The notes below the pieces were generated by a model. That model searched no databases and was not told the origin of the DNA. It saw only the letters and a list, made by a program, of their open reading frames with translations. Source: a virus. Taken from it: a stretch of 22,047 nucleotides of DNA. Every line of letters begins with the position of its first letter. Position 1 is the first letter of the stretch. Shown here piece after piece: positions 1-6,675 of the stretch. A program made the position numbers and the translations under genes. The stretch is taken from IMG/VR virus record IMGVR_UViG_3300032073_002078, positions 1 through 22,047 of that record. One strand, 5' to 3'.

Positions 1-21
1 TAATACTGCTTCGCTATCCAT
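1..21 (-). CDS. Start of an unidentified gene cut by the window edge
   Basis: An ATG at 21-19 overlaps the TAA stop of the formate dehydrogenase gene in a TAATG arrangement, the same coupling used at other junctions in this window. Only seven codons are visible (MDSEAVL) before the edge. No clear Shine-Dalgarno sequence precedes it. The product cannot be identified, and the call rests on the coupling alone. Confidence 0.35.
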
Positions 22-1217
22 TATTTTTTAAACTTTGTTGCCTCTTCGGAACCGCCTGTTGCTGTTCCTTTTGTATAAGAGTGAGCACCCATACCTGCAA
101 GGTCTCCATCTTTAACAATTAGATATTGATTTCTAATTTCTGAACCATCAAAAAAGCATTCAAGTATTTCTCTTACACCATCTGCATATCTAGTCTGCGC
201 TGATAGTGAAGTACCTGAAGTGTGTGGTGTCATACCGTGATGAGGCATTGTTCTCCATACGTGGTCGTTAGGTGCTGGTTGTGGAAACCATACATCACCT
301 GCGTAGCCACTTAATTGTCCTGACTCTACTGCTCTTGCAATAGCATCCTTATCACAAATCTTTCCTCTTGCTGTATTAATTATGTAAGCACCTTTTTTAC
401 ACTTACTAATTAAATCATCATTAAACATATGTTCAGTTTCAGGATGTAAAGGACAACTTATATTAATTACATCACAAACTTTAACCATATCTTCTACTGA
501 TTCGTGATAGATTAAACCTAATTCTTTTTCTTTTTCTTCTGGCAATCTATGTCTATCAAAGTAATGTAAGTGTACATCAAATGGTTTCATTTTTCTTAAC
601 ATATCATAACCAATTCTACCAGCGGCAATTGTTCCTATATGCATACCTTCTACATCATAAGAACGTTTAACTGCGTCTGCGATATGCCAACCACCTTCGT
701 TAACTATTTTATATTGATTGTGATAATCTCTAACTAGTGCTAGTATCATCATAACAATATGTTCCGCAACACTTCTACTATTACAATAAGTTACTTCAAC
801 TACATCAACTTTATGATCCATAGCCGCTTGTAAATCTACGTGGTCAGAACCAATTCCTGCTGTAATTGCCATCTTTAATTTTGGAGCACTCTCTATTCTT
901 TTTCTTGTTAGATAGTAAGGCCAAAATGGTTGTGAAATGACTACATCTGCGTCAACTAATTCTTTATCTGCTGTACAACCATCAGCGTCTTTATCAGACG
1001 TAACTACTAAAGTATGTCCTGCGTCTTCTAAAAATTTTCTTAATCCTAATTCACCAGAAACACAACCTAATAATTCTCCTGCGTTGAAATCTCTTCCTTT
1101 AGGAGATGGTAATGTCATACCATCTGGATACTTTTCTAATTTTGGTAAGTCTTTGACTGGATATGATTTTGGCATTCCGTCTTTTGGGTCATCATATAAT
1201 ATACATAATATTTTCAT
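21..1217 (-). CDS. fdh: NAD-dependent formate dehydrogenase (D-2-hydroxyacid dehydrogenase superfamily)
   Basis: Oxidises formate to CO2 with reduction of NAD+ to NADH, as a soluble metal-independent enzyme. The 398-residue product is full length and aligns almost without gaps, from memory, to the Pseudomonas sp. 101 enzyme. Known functional residues fall at the same numbers: Pro97 in SQPFWP, Ile122, Asn146 in TYCNS, Arg284 in NTARGK, Asp308 in YAGDVW, Gln313 and His332 in TPHTSGT. The dinucleotide-binding loop is AAGRIG (198-203). Asp221-Arg222 after the second strand predict NAD rather than NADP preference. The C-terminal GAHSYTKGTATGGSEEA segment typical of bacterial enzymes is present. 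The start is backed by AGGAAAG upstream of the ATG. It lies 3 bases after a small phage-type gene and shares its strand and AT-rich codon use, so it looks like a resident auxiliary metabolic gene. It is intact and probably active. Confidence 0.95.
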   Translation of the reverse strand: MKILCILYDDPKDGMPKSYPVKDLPKLEKYPDGMTLPSPKGRDFNAGELLGCVSGELGLRKFLEDAGHTLVVTSDKDADGCTADKELVDADVVISQPFWPYYLTRKRIESAPKLKMAITAGIGSDHVDLQAAMDHKVDVVEVTYCNSRSVAEHIVMMILALVRDYHNQYKIVNEGGWHIADAVKRSYDVEGMHIGTIAAGRIGYDMLRKMKPFDVHLHYFDRHRLPEEKEKELGLIYHESVEDMVKVCDVINISCPLHPETEHMFNDDLISKCKKGAYIINTARGKICDKDAIARAVESGQLSGYAGDVWFPQPAPNDHVWRTMPHHGMTPHTSGTSLSAQTRYADGVREILECFFDGSEIRNQYLIVKDGDLAGMGAHSYTKGTATGGSEEATKFKK

Positions 1218-1220
1218 TGT

Positions 1221-1433
1221 TTACTTTCCTTTTTTACTGTCTTCAACTGCTGTTATAATTTTCTGCTCTTGTTTTTTAACTTCAGGTTGCATAGCTAGAC
1301 CTTGTAAATTATAGATAGCAGTTTTAGCTCTAGGGGTTCGTTTTTCTGCAACTCTTTTTTTTAATTTTGAGTCATATCTATGGTCTATAAAATATATTTC
1401 ATTGCCGTCTGCGCCTTTATATGAATCGGTCAT
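1221..1433 (-). CDS. Small basic protein of unknown function
   Basis: A 70-residue, Lys/Arg-rich soluble protein beginning MTDSYKGADGNEIYFIDHRY. I see no membrane segment or known motif. Its ATG overlaps the TAA of the lipoprotein gene (TAATG), and an AAGGAG sequence lies a few bases upstream, so the start is well supported. It sits between the spanin-like pair and formate dehydrogenase and is probably co-transcribed with both. Function unknown. Confidence 0.75.
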   Translation of the reverse strand: MTDSYKGADGNEIYFIDHRYDSKLKKRVAEKRTPRAKTAIYNLQGLAMQPEVKKQEQKIITAVEDSKKGK

Positions 1434-1807
1434 TATTCACTCTCCTTTTCTTCTTTTTTCTCATCACTTGGTTCATAATATTCTTTATATTGTTCAAGTA
1501 AATCATTTGTATGTTTTAAATGTGCTCTTATTTGAGCAAAGTTTTTTGCAATTAATTGGAAGTCTTTATCACTTAATCCAAATAATACTGGATCAAGTCC
1601 TTCTGCTTCCATCTTTTGGAATACTTCTTCTGCATTGTCAGAAGTAATAATAATCCATCTCAACTTTTCTAGTTCAGGCATTGTAGGTTTCTGTAAGTCT
1701 AACTCCTGCCTAGGTTCTTCTAACTTAAATATTTTAAGTCGTTTCTCACCGATTGAACAACCAGTAAGTATTAAAACAGCAATGATACTAATTATTATAC
1801 GGTACAT
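1433..1807 (-). CDS. Phage lipoprotein, probable o-spanin (Rz1-like)
   Basis: A 124-residue protein with a lipoprotein signal peptide: a short basic start (MYR), a hydrophobic stretch (about 4-14) and a lipobox LTGC with Cys17 as the expected lipidation site. The mature part is hydrophilic, with a helical segment around residues 80-112 and a very acidic Lys/Glu C-terminus. It overlaps the upstream i-spanin-like gene by 20 bases in another frame. An outer-membrane lipoprotein that follows and overlaps a membrane-anchored coiled-coil gene is the hallmark of Rz/Rz1 spanins, which fuse inner and outer membranes in the last step of lysis. The region LRWIIITSDNAEEVFQKM resembles lipoproteins I recall from marine T4-like phages. 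It is longer and less proline-rich than lambda Rz1, so the role is inferred from architecture. Confidence 0.75.
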   Translation of the reverse strand: MYRIIISIIAVLILTGCSIGEKRLKIFKLEEPRQELDLQKPTMPELEKLRWIIITSDNAEEVFQKMEAEGLDPVLFGLSDKDFQLIAKNFAQIRAHLKHTNDLLEQYKEYYEPSDEKKEEKESE

Positions 1808-2264
1808 AATTTGGGTTCGCTATTGACGGACACTCTCTATTAATTTCTGATTTTTTTGTTGCGTTGATTTCTTCTTCTGTAAGTGGTGACCCACCTGCTA
1901 TCTCAACACATCTGATTGCTTTATCACTTGCGCCATTAACTATTCTTTCAATTGCTTCTGTTTTTTCTATTGCAAGTTTACCAAAATCTCTTCCACCTTT
2001 GTTAAATCTATTATCTAAATCATCTATATCTTTTTTAAGAGCGTTCACTAACTCATTAAATTTTTTATTTGCTTTTAAAATTTCTTTAAAGTCTTCTTGC
2101 TGTTTAGCAATCAGCTCCTTTTGAGAGCTGACCGCTTCTTCAAGTTTAATTTGATTGGCTTTTAAAATGGCATTATCGGATCGTAATTTCATAACATACA
2201 TACCTGCTCCAGCAAGTCCGCCTATCATTATTACAACCATTACCATTTTCATTGTGCCAAACAT
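1788..2264 (-). CDS. Membrane-anchored coiled-coil protein, probable i-spanin (Rz-like)
   Basis: A 158-residue protein with one N-terminal membrane segment (about 6-25) and no cleavage site, followed by a long charged helix (about 28-95) expected to form a periplasmic coiled coil. This is the usual i-spanin build. Two cysteines (119 and 145) flank the conserved-looking stretch SPLTEEEINATKKSEINREC and could form a disulfide. The C-terminal SIANPNYVPY matches the endings of Rz-like proteins I recall from marine phages. The start has only a weak purine-rich sequence upstream (AAAGAAAG). It follows a 52-residue membrane protein by 4 bases and overlaps the lipoprotein gene by 20 bases, so the three form a plausible lysis unit. 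Confidence 0.75.
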   Translation of the reverse strand: MFGTMKMVMVVIMIGGLAGAGMYVMKLRSDNAILKANQIKLEEAVSSQKELIAKQQEDFKEILKANKKFNELVNALKKDIDDLDNRFNKGGRDFGKLAIEKTEAIERIVNGASDKAIRCVEIAGGSPLTEEEINATKKSEINRECPSIANPNYVPYNN

Positions 2265-2268
2265 TGTT

Positions 2269-2427
2269 TTAGTCTTTCTTTAAAATTGCCCAAGCGCCGT
2301 AAGCAATTGCAGCCCAAGCCGCAATTTTAGCAATGGGACTAAAAAATAAAACCACAACACCTAAACCGATTAATACTGCACCGTGTAAAGATGTTAGTTC
2401 TTTAATTCTTCCTGTTATAAACTCCAT
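2269..2427 (-). CDS. Small two-segment membrane protein, holin candidate
   Basis: A 52-residue protein read from the sequence: start MEFITGRIKELTSLHG, a hydrophobic segment GAVLIGLGVVVLFF (16-29), a short SPIAK turn, a second hydrophobic segment IAAWAAIAYGAWAIL (35-49), and the charged end KKD. The start is well supported by AAGGAG 9 bases before the ATG. It lies 15 bases after the DUF1353-like gene and 4 bases before the i-spanin candidate. Size, two helices, charged tail and position beside the spanins fit a small class II holin. Sequence alone cannot separate a holin from an antiholin or another small membrane protein. Confidence 0.7.
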   Translation of the reverse strand: MEFITGRIKELTSLHGAVLIGLGVVVLFFSPIAKIAAWAAIAYGAWAILKKD

Positions 2428-2442
2428 TAGTTTTTCTCCTTT

Positions 2443-3024
2443 TTACTTAATCTTAGCGTTGACTTTACGGTGTTTATTCCACGCAACAAAGCCACCTAGT
2501 CTTAACGACCAGTATGCTAAGTAGTTCATAAGATAGAAACCATTTACGCCAATATTAATATCTCTAAAGATTTCGTCTGCTCTTTTTTGAGATATAATAC
2601 CAAGGGTATCTGCCTTATTTATTTTTAATAGTGTCTGATACTTATAAGCATAATCGTGTACCAATCCACCCATTAAAAGTACTCCAACTGGTGATAAAAA
2701 TGTATGCAAGAATTTTGGTATACTTGCACCATCAAATTTAAAACCTGCTGGTATAACGTATTTAACGTCATTTATTTCGTAGTTAAAATCTTCTACAATT
2801 TCCCAATGTCTAACACCGAGTAACCATAAAAGTATTCCTTTAAAAAATCCTTTGCCTTTTGTTCTTATTGGTATGGGTCTCATTACTGGCATTGTTTTAT
2901 AACTAAAATTATGACACTTTGGTTTTTTCTTATCAAATAAATTGATAATTAATCCTAATATAATAACTAAAATTACTATTGACCACATCCAAAATTTAAT
3001 TGCTAAACTTATTATTAGTTCCAT
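2443..3024 (-). CDS. DUF1353-like membrane-associated protein
   Basis: A 193-residue protein with a strong N-terminal hydrophobic segment (about 11-30) and a second hydrophobic stretch near 61-70. The soluble part carries two features of the phage-associated DUF1353 family: an IPAGFKFDGASIPK-type stretch (91-104) and VHDYAY (122-127). The family's biochemical role is unknown to me. The conserved His-Asp pair suggests a metal site or catalysis, but that is inference. An AAGGAAAA sequence precedes the ATG, and the ATG directly follows the stop of the upstream gene. Its place just before the holin candidate hints at a cell-wall or lysis-related role. Confidence 0.75.
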   Translation of the reverse strand: MELIISLAIKFWMWSIVILVIILGLIINLFDKKKPKCHNFSYKTMPVMRPIPIRTKGKGFFKGILLWLLGVRHWEIVEDFNYEINDVKYVIPAGFKFDGASIPKFLHTFLSPVGVLLMGGLVHDYAYKYQTLLKINKADTLGIISQKRADEIFRDINIGVNGFYLMNYLAYWSLRLGGFVAWNKHRKVNAKIK

Positions 3025-3306
3025 TTATTTTTTCCTTGTTCTCATACTAGATGTTGGTTGGGCACCTCTTACGTGAACCATACCACCCATAGTATTTTCG
3101 TCTTTCTTTTTTTTCGGAGCAGCATTTGTAAAAGGTCTTTGATTCATAGCACTTGTATAATTTGCGTGTAATCCAACACCCCTAACATTTTTACCACCCG
3201 CTCTTTTTTTAGGTGGCACATCACCTAAACTTGCTATAGGTTGTACATTTGAATAGTTTCCTATTCTAACACCTGTTGTACCTATAAATTCTTTAAAACT
3301 TTTCAT
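3025..3306 (-). CDS. Small basic protein with capsid-targeting-like leader
   Basis: A 93-residue, strongly basic, Gly- and Asn-rich protein that is probably disordered. It begins MKSFKEFIGTTG, close to the MKTYQEFIAE leader that sends T4 internal proteins into the prohead, although the Glu expected before the protease cleavage point is missing here. Its ATG overlaps the stop of the upstream gene (ATGA), giving translational coupling. A basic, disordered, late-region protein with such a leader could be a DNA-condensing internal head protein. That role is inferred. Confidence 0.65.
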   Translation of the reverse strand: MKSFKEFIGTTGVRIGNYSNVQPIASLGDVPPKKRAGGKNVRGVGLHANYTSAMNQRPFTNAAPKKKKDENTMGGMVHVRGAQPTSSMRTRKK

Positions 3307-3635
3307 AGTCTTGCTTTTTCTTTAATAGTCTTTTTTCTTTTAGGTGTTTCAATTTTAATTTCTTCTTTCACAACTCCACTTAATTCATCAATCTTTTCTT
3401 CAAGTTTATTTAGTACACTATAAACACCTTTCAATACAACATTATTGTTATCATCACTCTCTTGTACTTTTCTTTTTAAAGTACCCATAACTCTTTTCTT
3501 ACCTGTTGGATTCATATCTACGCCACCGTGTGCTACTGCATTTGCTGGTGCGTCTTCTTTTTTGACTTCTTTTTTATCATCTTCATCAATCTTGTTGATG
3601 ATTTCATCCATCATATCTTTATAATGTTTTGGCAT
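3303..3635 (-). CDS. Charged helical protein of unknown function
   Basis: A 110-residue protein, rich in Lys, Glu and Asp, starting MPKHYKDMMDEIINKI. The C-terminal half (about 62-95) looks like an amphipathic helix or short coiled coil. The ATG lies inside the end of the upstream gene (17-base overlap), with GGAG 8 bases before it. I recall similar short MPxHYKD-starting proteins in marine T4-like phages, of unknown role. Charge and coiled coil would suit a scaffold or core protein, but nothing here proves that. Confidence 0.65.
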   Translation of the reverse strand: MPKHYKDMMDEIINKIDEDDKKEVKKEDAPANAVAHGGVDMNPTGKKRVMGTLKRKVQESDDNNNVVLKGVYSVLNKLEEKIDELSGVVKEEIKIETPKRKKTIKEKARL

Positions 3636-4098
3636 ATTCGTACTCCGATACTAGTTTATTATTTTGTTCATAGATACCCACACCTAAACAAGTCATCACA
3701 GGTTCATCTTCTATGTCTGGTATATCTCTTACTTCATTTAACATATTATCATACTGATTAGTTTCTTTTAAATATGAAACAACACCTGCTTCTATAGCGT
3801 CTTTGTGTGTCATTAATCTATTATCTTCTCTCAATATCATTGCCATAGCACCAAAAAAAGAACCAAACTTACTACCTAATCCTACTTTTGCAAATAGTCT
3901 TTTCATATTAAAAACAAATCTATGTAAATAAGTATATGCTTTTTTATCTTTAGTTGTTTTTAATGTCTTATTAGGTCTTAATACAGTACCTTTTTTATCA
4001 ATAATACCTTGTTTAAATGCTTCTTGCTTCTCCCAAGGTGTTACCAATAGTTTAACTACTCGGTAAGTTATTAACATATCTACTGCTCTACTAGCCAT
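3619..4098 (-). CDS. Conserved marine-phage protein, unknown function
   Basis: A 159-residue protein. The central part, with LLVTPWEKQEAFKQGIIDKKG (19-39) and then a basic segment KKAYTYLHRFVFNMKRLF (52-69), resembles a short family I remember from cyanophages and pelagiphages, located among virion genes. It has no signal peptide, and a moderately hydrophobic stretch falls near 75-90. Its ATG overlaps the upstream TAA (TAATG) and is preceded by AAAGGAA. The 3' end overlaps the next gene by 17 bases. A virion or head-assembly role is likely only from the neighbourhood. Confidence 0.65.
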   Translation of the reverse strand: MASRAVDMLITYRVVKLLVTPWEKQEAFKQGIIDKKGTVLRPNKTLKTTKDKKAYTYLHRFVFNMKRLFAKVGLGSKFGSFFGAMAMILREDNRLMTHKDAIEAGVVSYLKETNQYDNMLNEVRDIPDIEDEPVMTCLGVGIYEQNNKLVSEYEYAKTL

Positions 4099-4460
4099 TA
4101 AAGTTCCTTTAACATTTGTTTTATCTTTTCATCTTCTTCAACATCACCCATTTCGTGTTCATAAAGTAATTTAAGATAGTTCAATACTGTTTTTAATACT
4201 GACCAATATTCTCTATCTATCTTAAATAATAATAAAGTTATCGCTACATCTGCACTAAAAACATTTTGTAATACTACAATGTGATTAATAATTAATCTTA
4301 TTTTAACTTCACCTGTAGTCTTATACTTACGAAATAACCTTTTAAGATATTTAAATCTTTTAATATCTTCCAAAAACTCTACATTGGTTTCCAATGTAGG
4401 ATTACTATAATTTTTGCTTGCAAATAGCAACCAATTATCTTTGGTTATCTCTTCAAACAT
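4098..4460 (-). CDS. Conserved marine-phage protein, mostly helical, unknown function
   Basis: A 120-residue protein beginning MFEEITKDNWLLFASKNY, with a basic helix (about 29-54) that includes YLKRLFRKYKTTGEVK, a hydrophobic middle (about 55-80) and an acidic end. The motif RLIINHIVVLQNVFSADVA is typical of a small uncharacterised family that I recall from marine T4-like phages. It is coupled to the gene below by TAATG and follows the gene above by 6 bases. No catalytic motif is visible. Confidence 0.7.
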   Translation of the reverse strand: MFEEITKDNWLLFASKNYSNPTLETNVEFLEDIKRFKYLKRLFRKYKTTGEVKIRLIINHIVVLQNVFSADVAITLLLFKIDREYWSVLKTVLNYLKLLYEHEMGDVEEDEKIKQMLKEL

Positions 4461-4466
4461 TTTGAC

Positions 4467-4892
4467 CTACACTAACTTAGCGTAGACCTTGGATGTACCG
4501 TTCTTTAAAGTTTCATAACTAACTTCTAAATTTAGACCGCCAGATTTTTTGTGTGATATACCATCATCATTTAAATCAGAACCATCAGTATCTTTCCCAA
4601 ATCTTCCACCAAATTGACTAACTTTCGCACTAACTTTTCCAGATGTTCCTTCCATTGTAACTGGAGAAACAGTTAAACCTATTCGGTTTAGTTTTTCTCT
4701 TAAACTATCTACCGCTTGTTGTGGTTTAATGAATTCTACGTCTGCAATAGAACCTACAAAAGCATTAACTCTATTTAATACTTCTGGATCGGAAATGTTA
4801 TGAGCGCCTAAATTACCATCTTCAACAGCGTTAGATGTAGCTGTGCCAACCATCTTGCCGTCTTCTGTAATATGTTGTTTAAACGTTTTCAT
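4467..4892 (-). CDS. Probable internal head protein with T4-type targeting leader
   Basis: A 141-residue protein whose first residues, MKTFKQHITEDG, strongly resemble the T4 internal-protein leader MKTYQEFIAE. The I-T-E followed by D matches the L/I-x-E rule of the T4 prohead protease gp21. The remainder is soluble and Gly/Ser/Thr-rich, with a central SQFGGRFGKDTDGSDLNDDG stretch whose alternating acidic residues could bind a cation. An EVSYETLKNGTSKVYAKLV beta-type ending follows. The start has GGAAAA upstream. If cleaved as predicted, the mature protein would begin near residue 11 or 12. Function unknown; packaging is an inference. Confidence 0.7.
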   Translation of the reverse strand: MKTFKQHITEDGKMVGTATSNAVEDGNLGAHNISDPEVLNRVNAFVGSIADVEFIKPQQAVDSLREKLNRIGLTVSPVTMEGTSGKVSAKVSQFGGRFGKDTDGSDLNDDGISHKKSGGLNLEVSYETLKNGTSKVYAKLV

Positions 4893-5007
4893 TTTTTGTT
4901 TTTTCCTTTTCTTTTGCTGTGTCCTCTTCAGGACAATCAGCGATTACTTCTTCCTCAAAATCGTCCAAGTCTTTATCTTCATAAAAAATCTTAAACTTTT
5001 TTATCAT
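4879..5007 (-). CDS. Possible 42-residue acidic protein bridging two genes
   Basis: An open frame of 42 codons runs from an ATG inside the end of the upstream 73-residue gene to a TAA inside the start of the internal-head-protein gene. It fills a gap that would otherwise be about 100 bases without a gene. The product begins MIKKFKIFYEDKDLDDFEEE and ends in a Lys/Glu-rich tail. Only a weak AAGAAG sequence precedes the start. The even-handed overlaps and sensible composition favour a real gene, but it is too short to be sure. Confidence 0.42.
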   Translation of the reverse strand: MIKKFKIFYEDKDLDDFEEEVIADCPEEDTAKEKEKTKNENV

Positions 5008-5212
5008 CTTCTTTTTTAACTGGATTTGTTGTATCTCCTCCAGCCATTCCTATTAATTTATTAACTTGTTGAATAGCGCCATTGATTGCATTTAAATTTG
5101 CTTTCATCTGACCCAAATCAGTTTCAACTTGTTTTATATTTTTACCTAAAGTATCAAAGTCTTTTTGTAGACCAAGTTTCTCCGAGGTAAGTTGTTCCAA
5201 ATTTATATCCAT
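4991..5212 (-). CDS. Small coiled-coil protein
   Basis: A 73-residue protein. Residues 5-55 form an apparent heptad-bearing helix (LEQLTSEKLGLQKDFDTLGK onward), followed by a flexible GMAGGDTTNPVKK tail. AGGAG lies 7 bases before the ATG, so the start is firm. It follows the virion-type gene at 5234 by 21 bases and is probably on the same late transcript. Small coiled-coil proteins of this kind are common beside structural genes in marine T4-like phages; their function is unknown to me. Confidence 0.7.
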   Translation of the reverse strand: MDINLEQLTSEKLGLQKDFDTLGKNIKQVETDLGQMKANLNAINGAIQQVNKLIGMAGGDTTNPVKKEDDKKV

Positions 5213-5233
5213 AATTATCTCCTATATTATATA

Positions 5234-5695
5234 TTATGCAACTGCGTATCCGTGACCTGCAATTACGTTCCAATTTGAATTTTTAAATAATAAAGTAACT
5301 GTTTCACCTGGCGCATTTAAAGTTACGGTTGTTCCGCCTCTTAAATTTGCTGGTGTTATAGTTATTGCGTTAGTACCTGCTGTTGCTGTATCTATAAACG
5401 TTTTAACTTGACCGCTTGTGCCGTCTGCTAAAGATACTGCCGCTGTTCCTGAAGTTGCTTCTACTTCTGTAACTGCACTTTCTACATCTGCAACTAAAGT
5501 TCCAGAACCTGTGCCTGTTAATGATTGGGATGCTTGAGCAAGACCTAAAAACGTTGGTACGTTATTAAATACATTTGCCGCTGATACTTTTTTGTTTATC
5601 GGTGTGCCTGATGGATCATCTATTACGTGAAACAGGTCTACACTCGCTAATGCGTTACCTAAATCGGTAAGCTGTGTGACTTTTTTATCTGCCAT
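5234..5695 (-). CDS. Virion structural-type protein (beta-rich)
   Basis: A 153-residue protein, rich in Thr, Ala, Val and Gly, with a predicted beta-sheet C-terminal half (repeated short T/V strands and an ending like NSNWNVIAGHGYAVA). The N-terminus MADKKVTQLTDLGNALASVD, followed by VDLFHVIDDPSGTPINKK, closely resembles a structural-protein module I recall from many marine phage virion genes. An exact late promoter lies about 60 bases upstream and a GGAG-type ribosome site precedes the ATG, so high late expression is expected. The exact place in the particle (head decoration, fibre or other) cannot be told from sequence. Confidence 0.8.
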   Translation of the reverse strand: MADKKVTQLTDLGNALASVDLFHVIDDPSGTPINKKVSAANVFNNVPTFLGLAQASQSLTGTGSGTLVADVESAVTEVEATSGTAAVSLADGTSGQVKTFIDTATAGTNAITITPANLRGGTTVTLNAPGETVTLLFKNSNWNVIAGHGYAVA

Positions 5696-5757
5696 TTGTT
5701 TTCTCCTATTAACCCTTTCGGGAATGCTACTGTAGCCAGTTGACTACATCATAATAT

Positions 5758-5765
5758 TATTTATA
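5758..5765 (-). promoter_or_regulatory. T4-type late promoter TATAAATA
   Basis: Exact TATAAATA on the coding strand, in the intergenic space before the structural gene at 5234-5695. By T4 rules, transcription would start about 6 bases downstream, near 5752, giving a leader of roughly 57 bases. T4 late promoters are read by RNA polymerase carrying the phage sigma gp55 with gp33 and the sliding clamp. Confidence 0.8.
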
Positions 5766-5766
5766 A

Positions 5767-5790
5767 GGGCAACCCTATAGAGGATTGCCC
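5767..5790 (-). terminator. Intergenic hairpin, possible terminator of the 5806-6096 gene
   Basis: GGGCAA pairs with TTGCCC, and after one mismatch CCT pairs with AGG, leaving a 4-base loop: nine base pairs in total. It lies 16 bases after the stop of the 5806-6096 gene and immediately before the late promoter. On the coding strand it is followed by TTATAAATAATA rather than a T-run, so it is a weak intrinsic terminator at best. It may instead protect the 3' end of the upstream message. Confidence 0.5.
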
Positions 5791-5805
5791 CTACGTTATT
5801 GATTA

Positions 5806-6096
5806 TTAAGCGTCAGCTGAATTAGTCAATACGACTAATGTTTCGTGTGATACACGACCTGCTCTGCCACCAGAACCAGTTGTTTTTAGGTTCCAACCTG
5901 CGTGAGCAACTTTTCCATCTGATACTTCACTATCTTTGTAATTAAACAAACCAATAGTAACACCTGTGATGAAATTGTCAGCAGTTGCGTCATTAAAAAG
6001 GTCAGTACGGTTAGCACTAGACCATTCTTTTCTGATTGCTGCTGTTGCCCATAATGGTGCTCCAGCTGCTTCGTCTTTATTTGTATGACTTGACAT
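5806..6096 (-). CDS. Small virion structural-type protein
   Basis: A 96-residue protein beginning MSSHTNKDEAAGAPLWATAA, with a Gly-rich segment HAGWNLKTTGSGGRAGRVSHETLV near the end (64-88). That segment matches a small structural protein I recall from pelagiphage and cyanophage genomes. It has its own exact late promoter and an AAGGAGAG ribosome site 5-10 bases before the ATG. It is also followed by a hairpin, so it seems to be a single-gene transcription unit expressed strongly late. A head-decoration or other small capsid role is plausible but not shown. Confidence 0.75.
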   Translation of the reverse strand: MSSHTNKDEAAGAPLWATAAIRKEWSSANRTDLFNDATADNFITGVTIGLFNYKDSEVSDGKVAHAGWNLKTTGSGGRAGRVSHETLVVLTNSADA

Positions 6097-6151
6097 ATTA
6101 TTCTCTCCTTTAAATTTTATGTTAAAGTACTCAATTCTTAATATATGTGTA

Positions 6152-6159
6152 TATTTATA
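6152..6159 (-). promoter_or_regulatory. T4-type late promoter TATAAATA
   Basis: Exact TATAAATA on the coding strand in the 76-base gap between the nucleotidase gene and the small virion gene at 5806-6096. The predicted start site near 6146 gives a leader of about 50 bases with a strong AAGGAGAG site close to the ATG. Confidence 0.8.
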
Positions 6160-6172
6160 ATGGGAAGGTGTG

Positions 6173-6661
6173 CTAGAAACCTAGCTTTTTTAGTTCTCGG
6201 ATAGTATTTGATGTATTTCTATGAAAGATACCAATACCACCTCGTCTTGTAAATTGATCCGTATTAGGTTTATAATCATCAATTAATACAGCAGGACTTC
6301 TGTATCCTGTTTGAGCATAGTTTTGTTTTTGACTTCTCTTTACAAGATTAACTCTTGCACCACTTATACCTAATTGACTTCTACACCATTTACTTTTACC
6401 AGGTTTACAATTTGGGTCTCTATCTGTATATGCTGATAGAATATCTGGTGAATGCTTTTTGATATAGTTCCATAATGTTTTACCATCTGACATCCACGGT
6501 AGTTTTTCCCAAAAAGTTTTATCATTCATAATTGGGTTCCACTTGTCTTGTTTTGTGAGGCTCATCCATTTACTGATAGGGACGCCAGTTGCTTTCTCAG
6601 CACCTTTTTTAAAGTCTGCCAAGACACCATCCATATCACAATAGAGTTTAGGAAGAGGCAT
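6173..6661 (-). CDS. HAD-superfamily 5'-nucleotidase-like phosphatase
   Basis: A 162-residue HAD phosphohydrolase. Motif I is YCDMDGVLADF (7-17), with the nucleophile Asp9 and the acid/base Asp11. A motif II Ser lies in LSAY (76). Lys108/Lys112 in VKRSQK are candidates for motif III, and Asp128-Asp129 in VLIDDY form motif IV. Size and motif I fit the 5'(3')-deoxyribonucleotidase group, which dephosphorylates nucleoside monophosphates, although the substrate is not certain. A textbook AGGAGG lies 10 bases upstream of the ATG. It follows the 496-residue gene by 14 bases and probably shares its late transcript. That is an odd place for a nucleotide-metabolism enzyme and may mean a role during head filling or right after injection. 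Confidence 0.85.
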   Translation of the reverse strand: MPLPKLYCDMDGVLADFKKGAEKATGVPISKWMSLTKQDKWNPIMNDKTFWEKLPWMSDGKTLWNYIKKHSPDILSAYTDRDPNCKPGKSKWCRSQLGISGARVNLVKRSQKQNYAQTGYRSPAVLIDDYKPNTDQFTRRGGIGIFHRNTSNTIRELKKLGF

Positions 6662-6675
6662 AATCTAATTGCCTC

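Noticed and set aside
937-1314. Plus-strand open frame of 125 codons
   Set aside because: It is antiparallel to the well-supported formate dehydrogenase gene. No plus-strand gene is supported anywhere in the window.
4944-4982. Twelve-codon frame from the ATG at 4982
   Set aside because: Too short, and inside the more plausible 42-residue frame.
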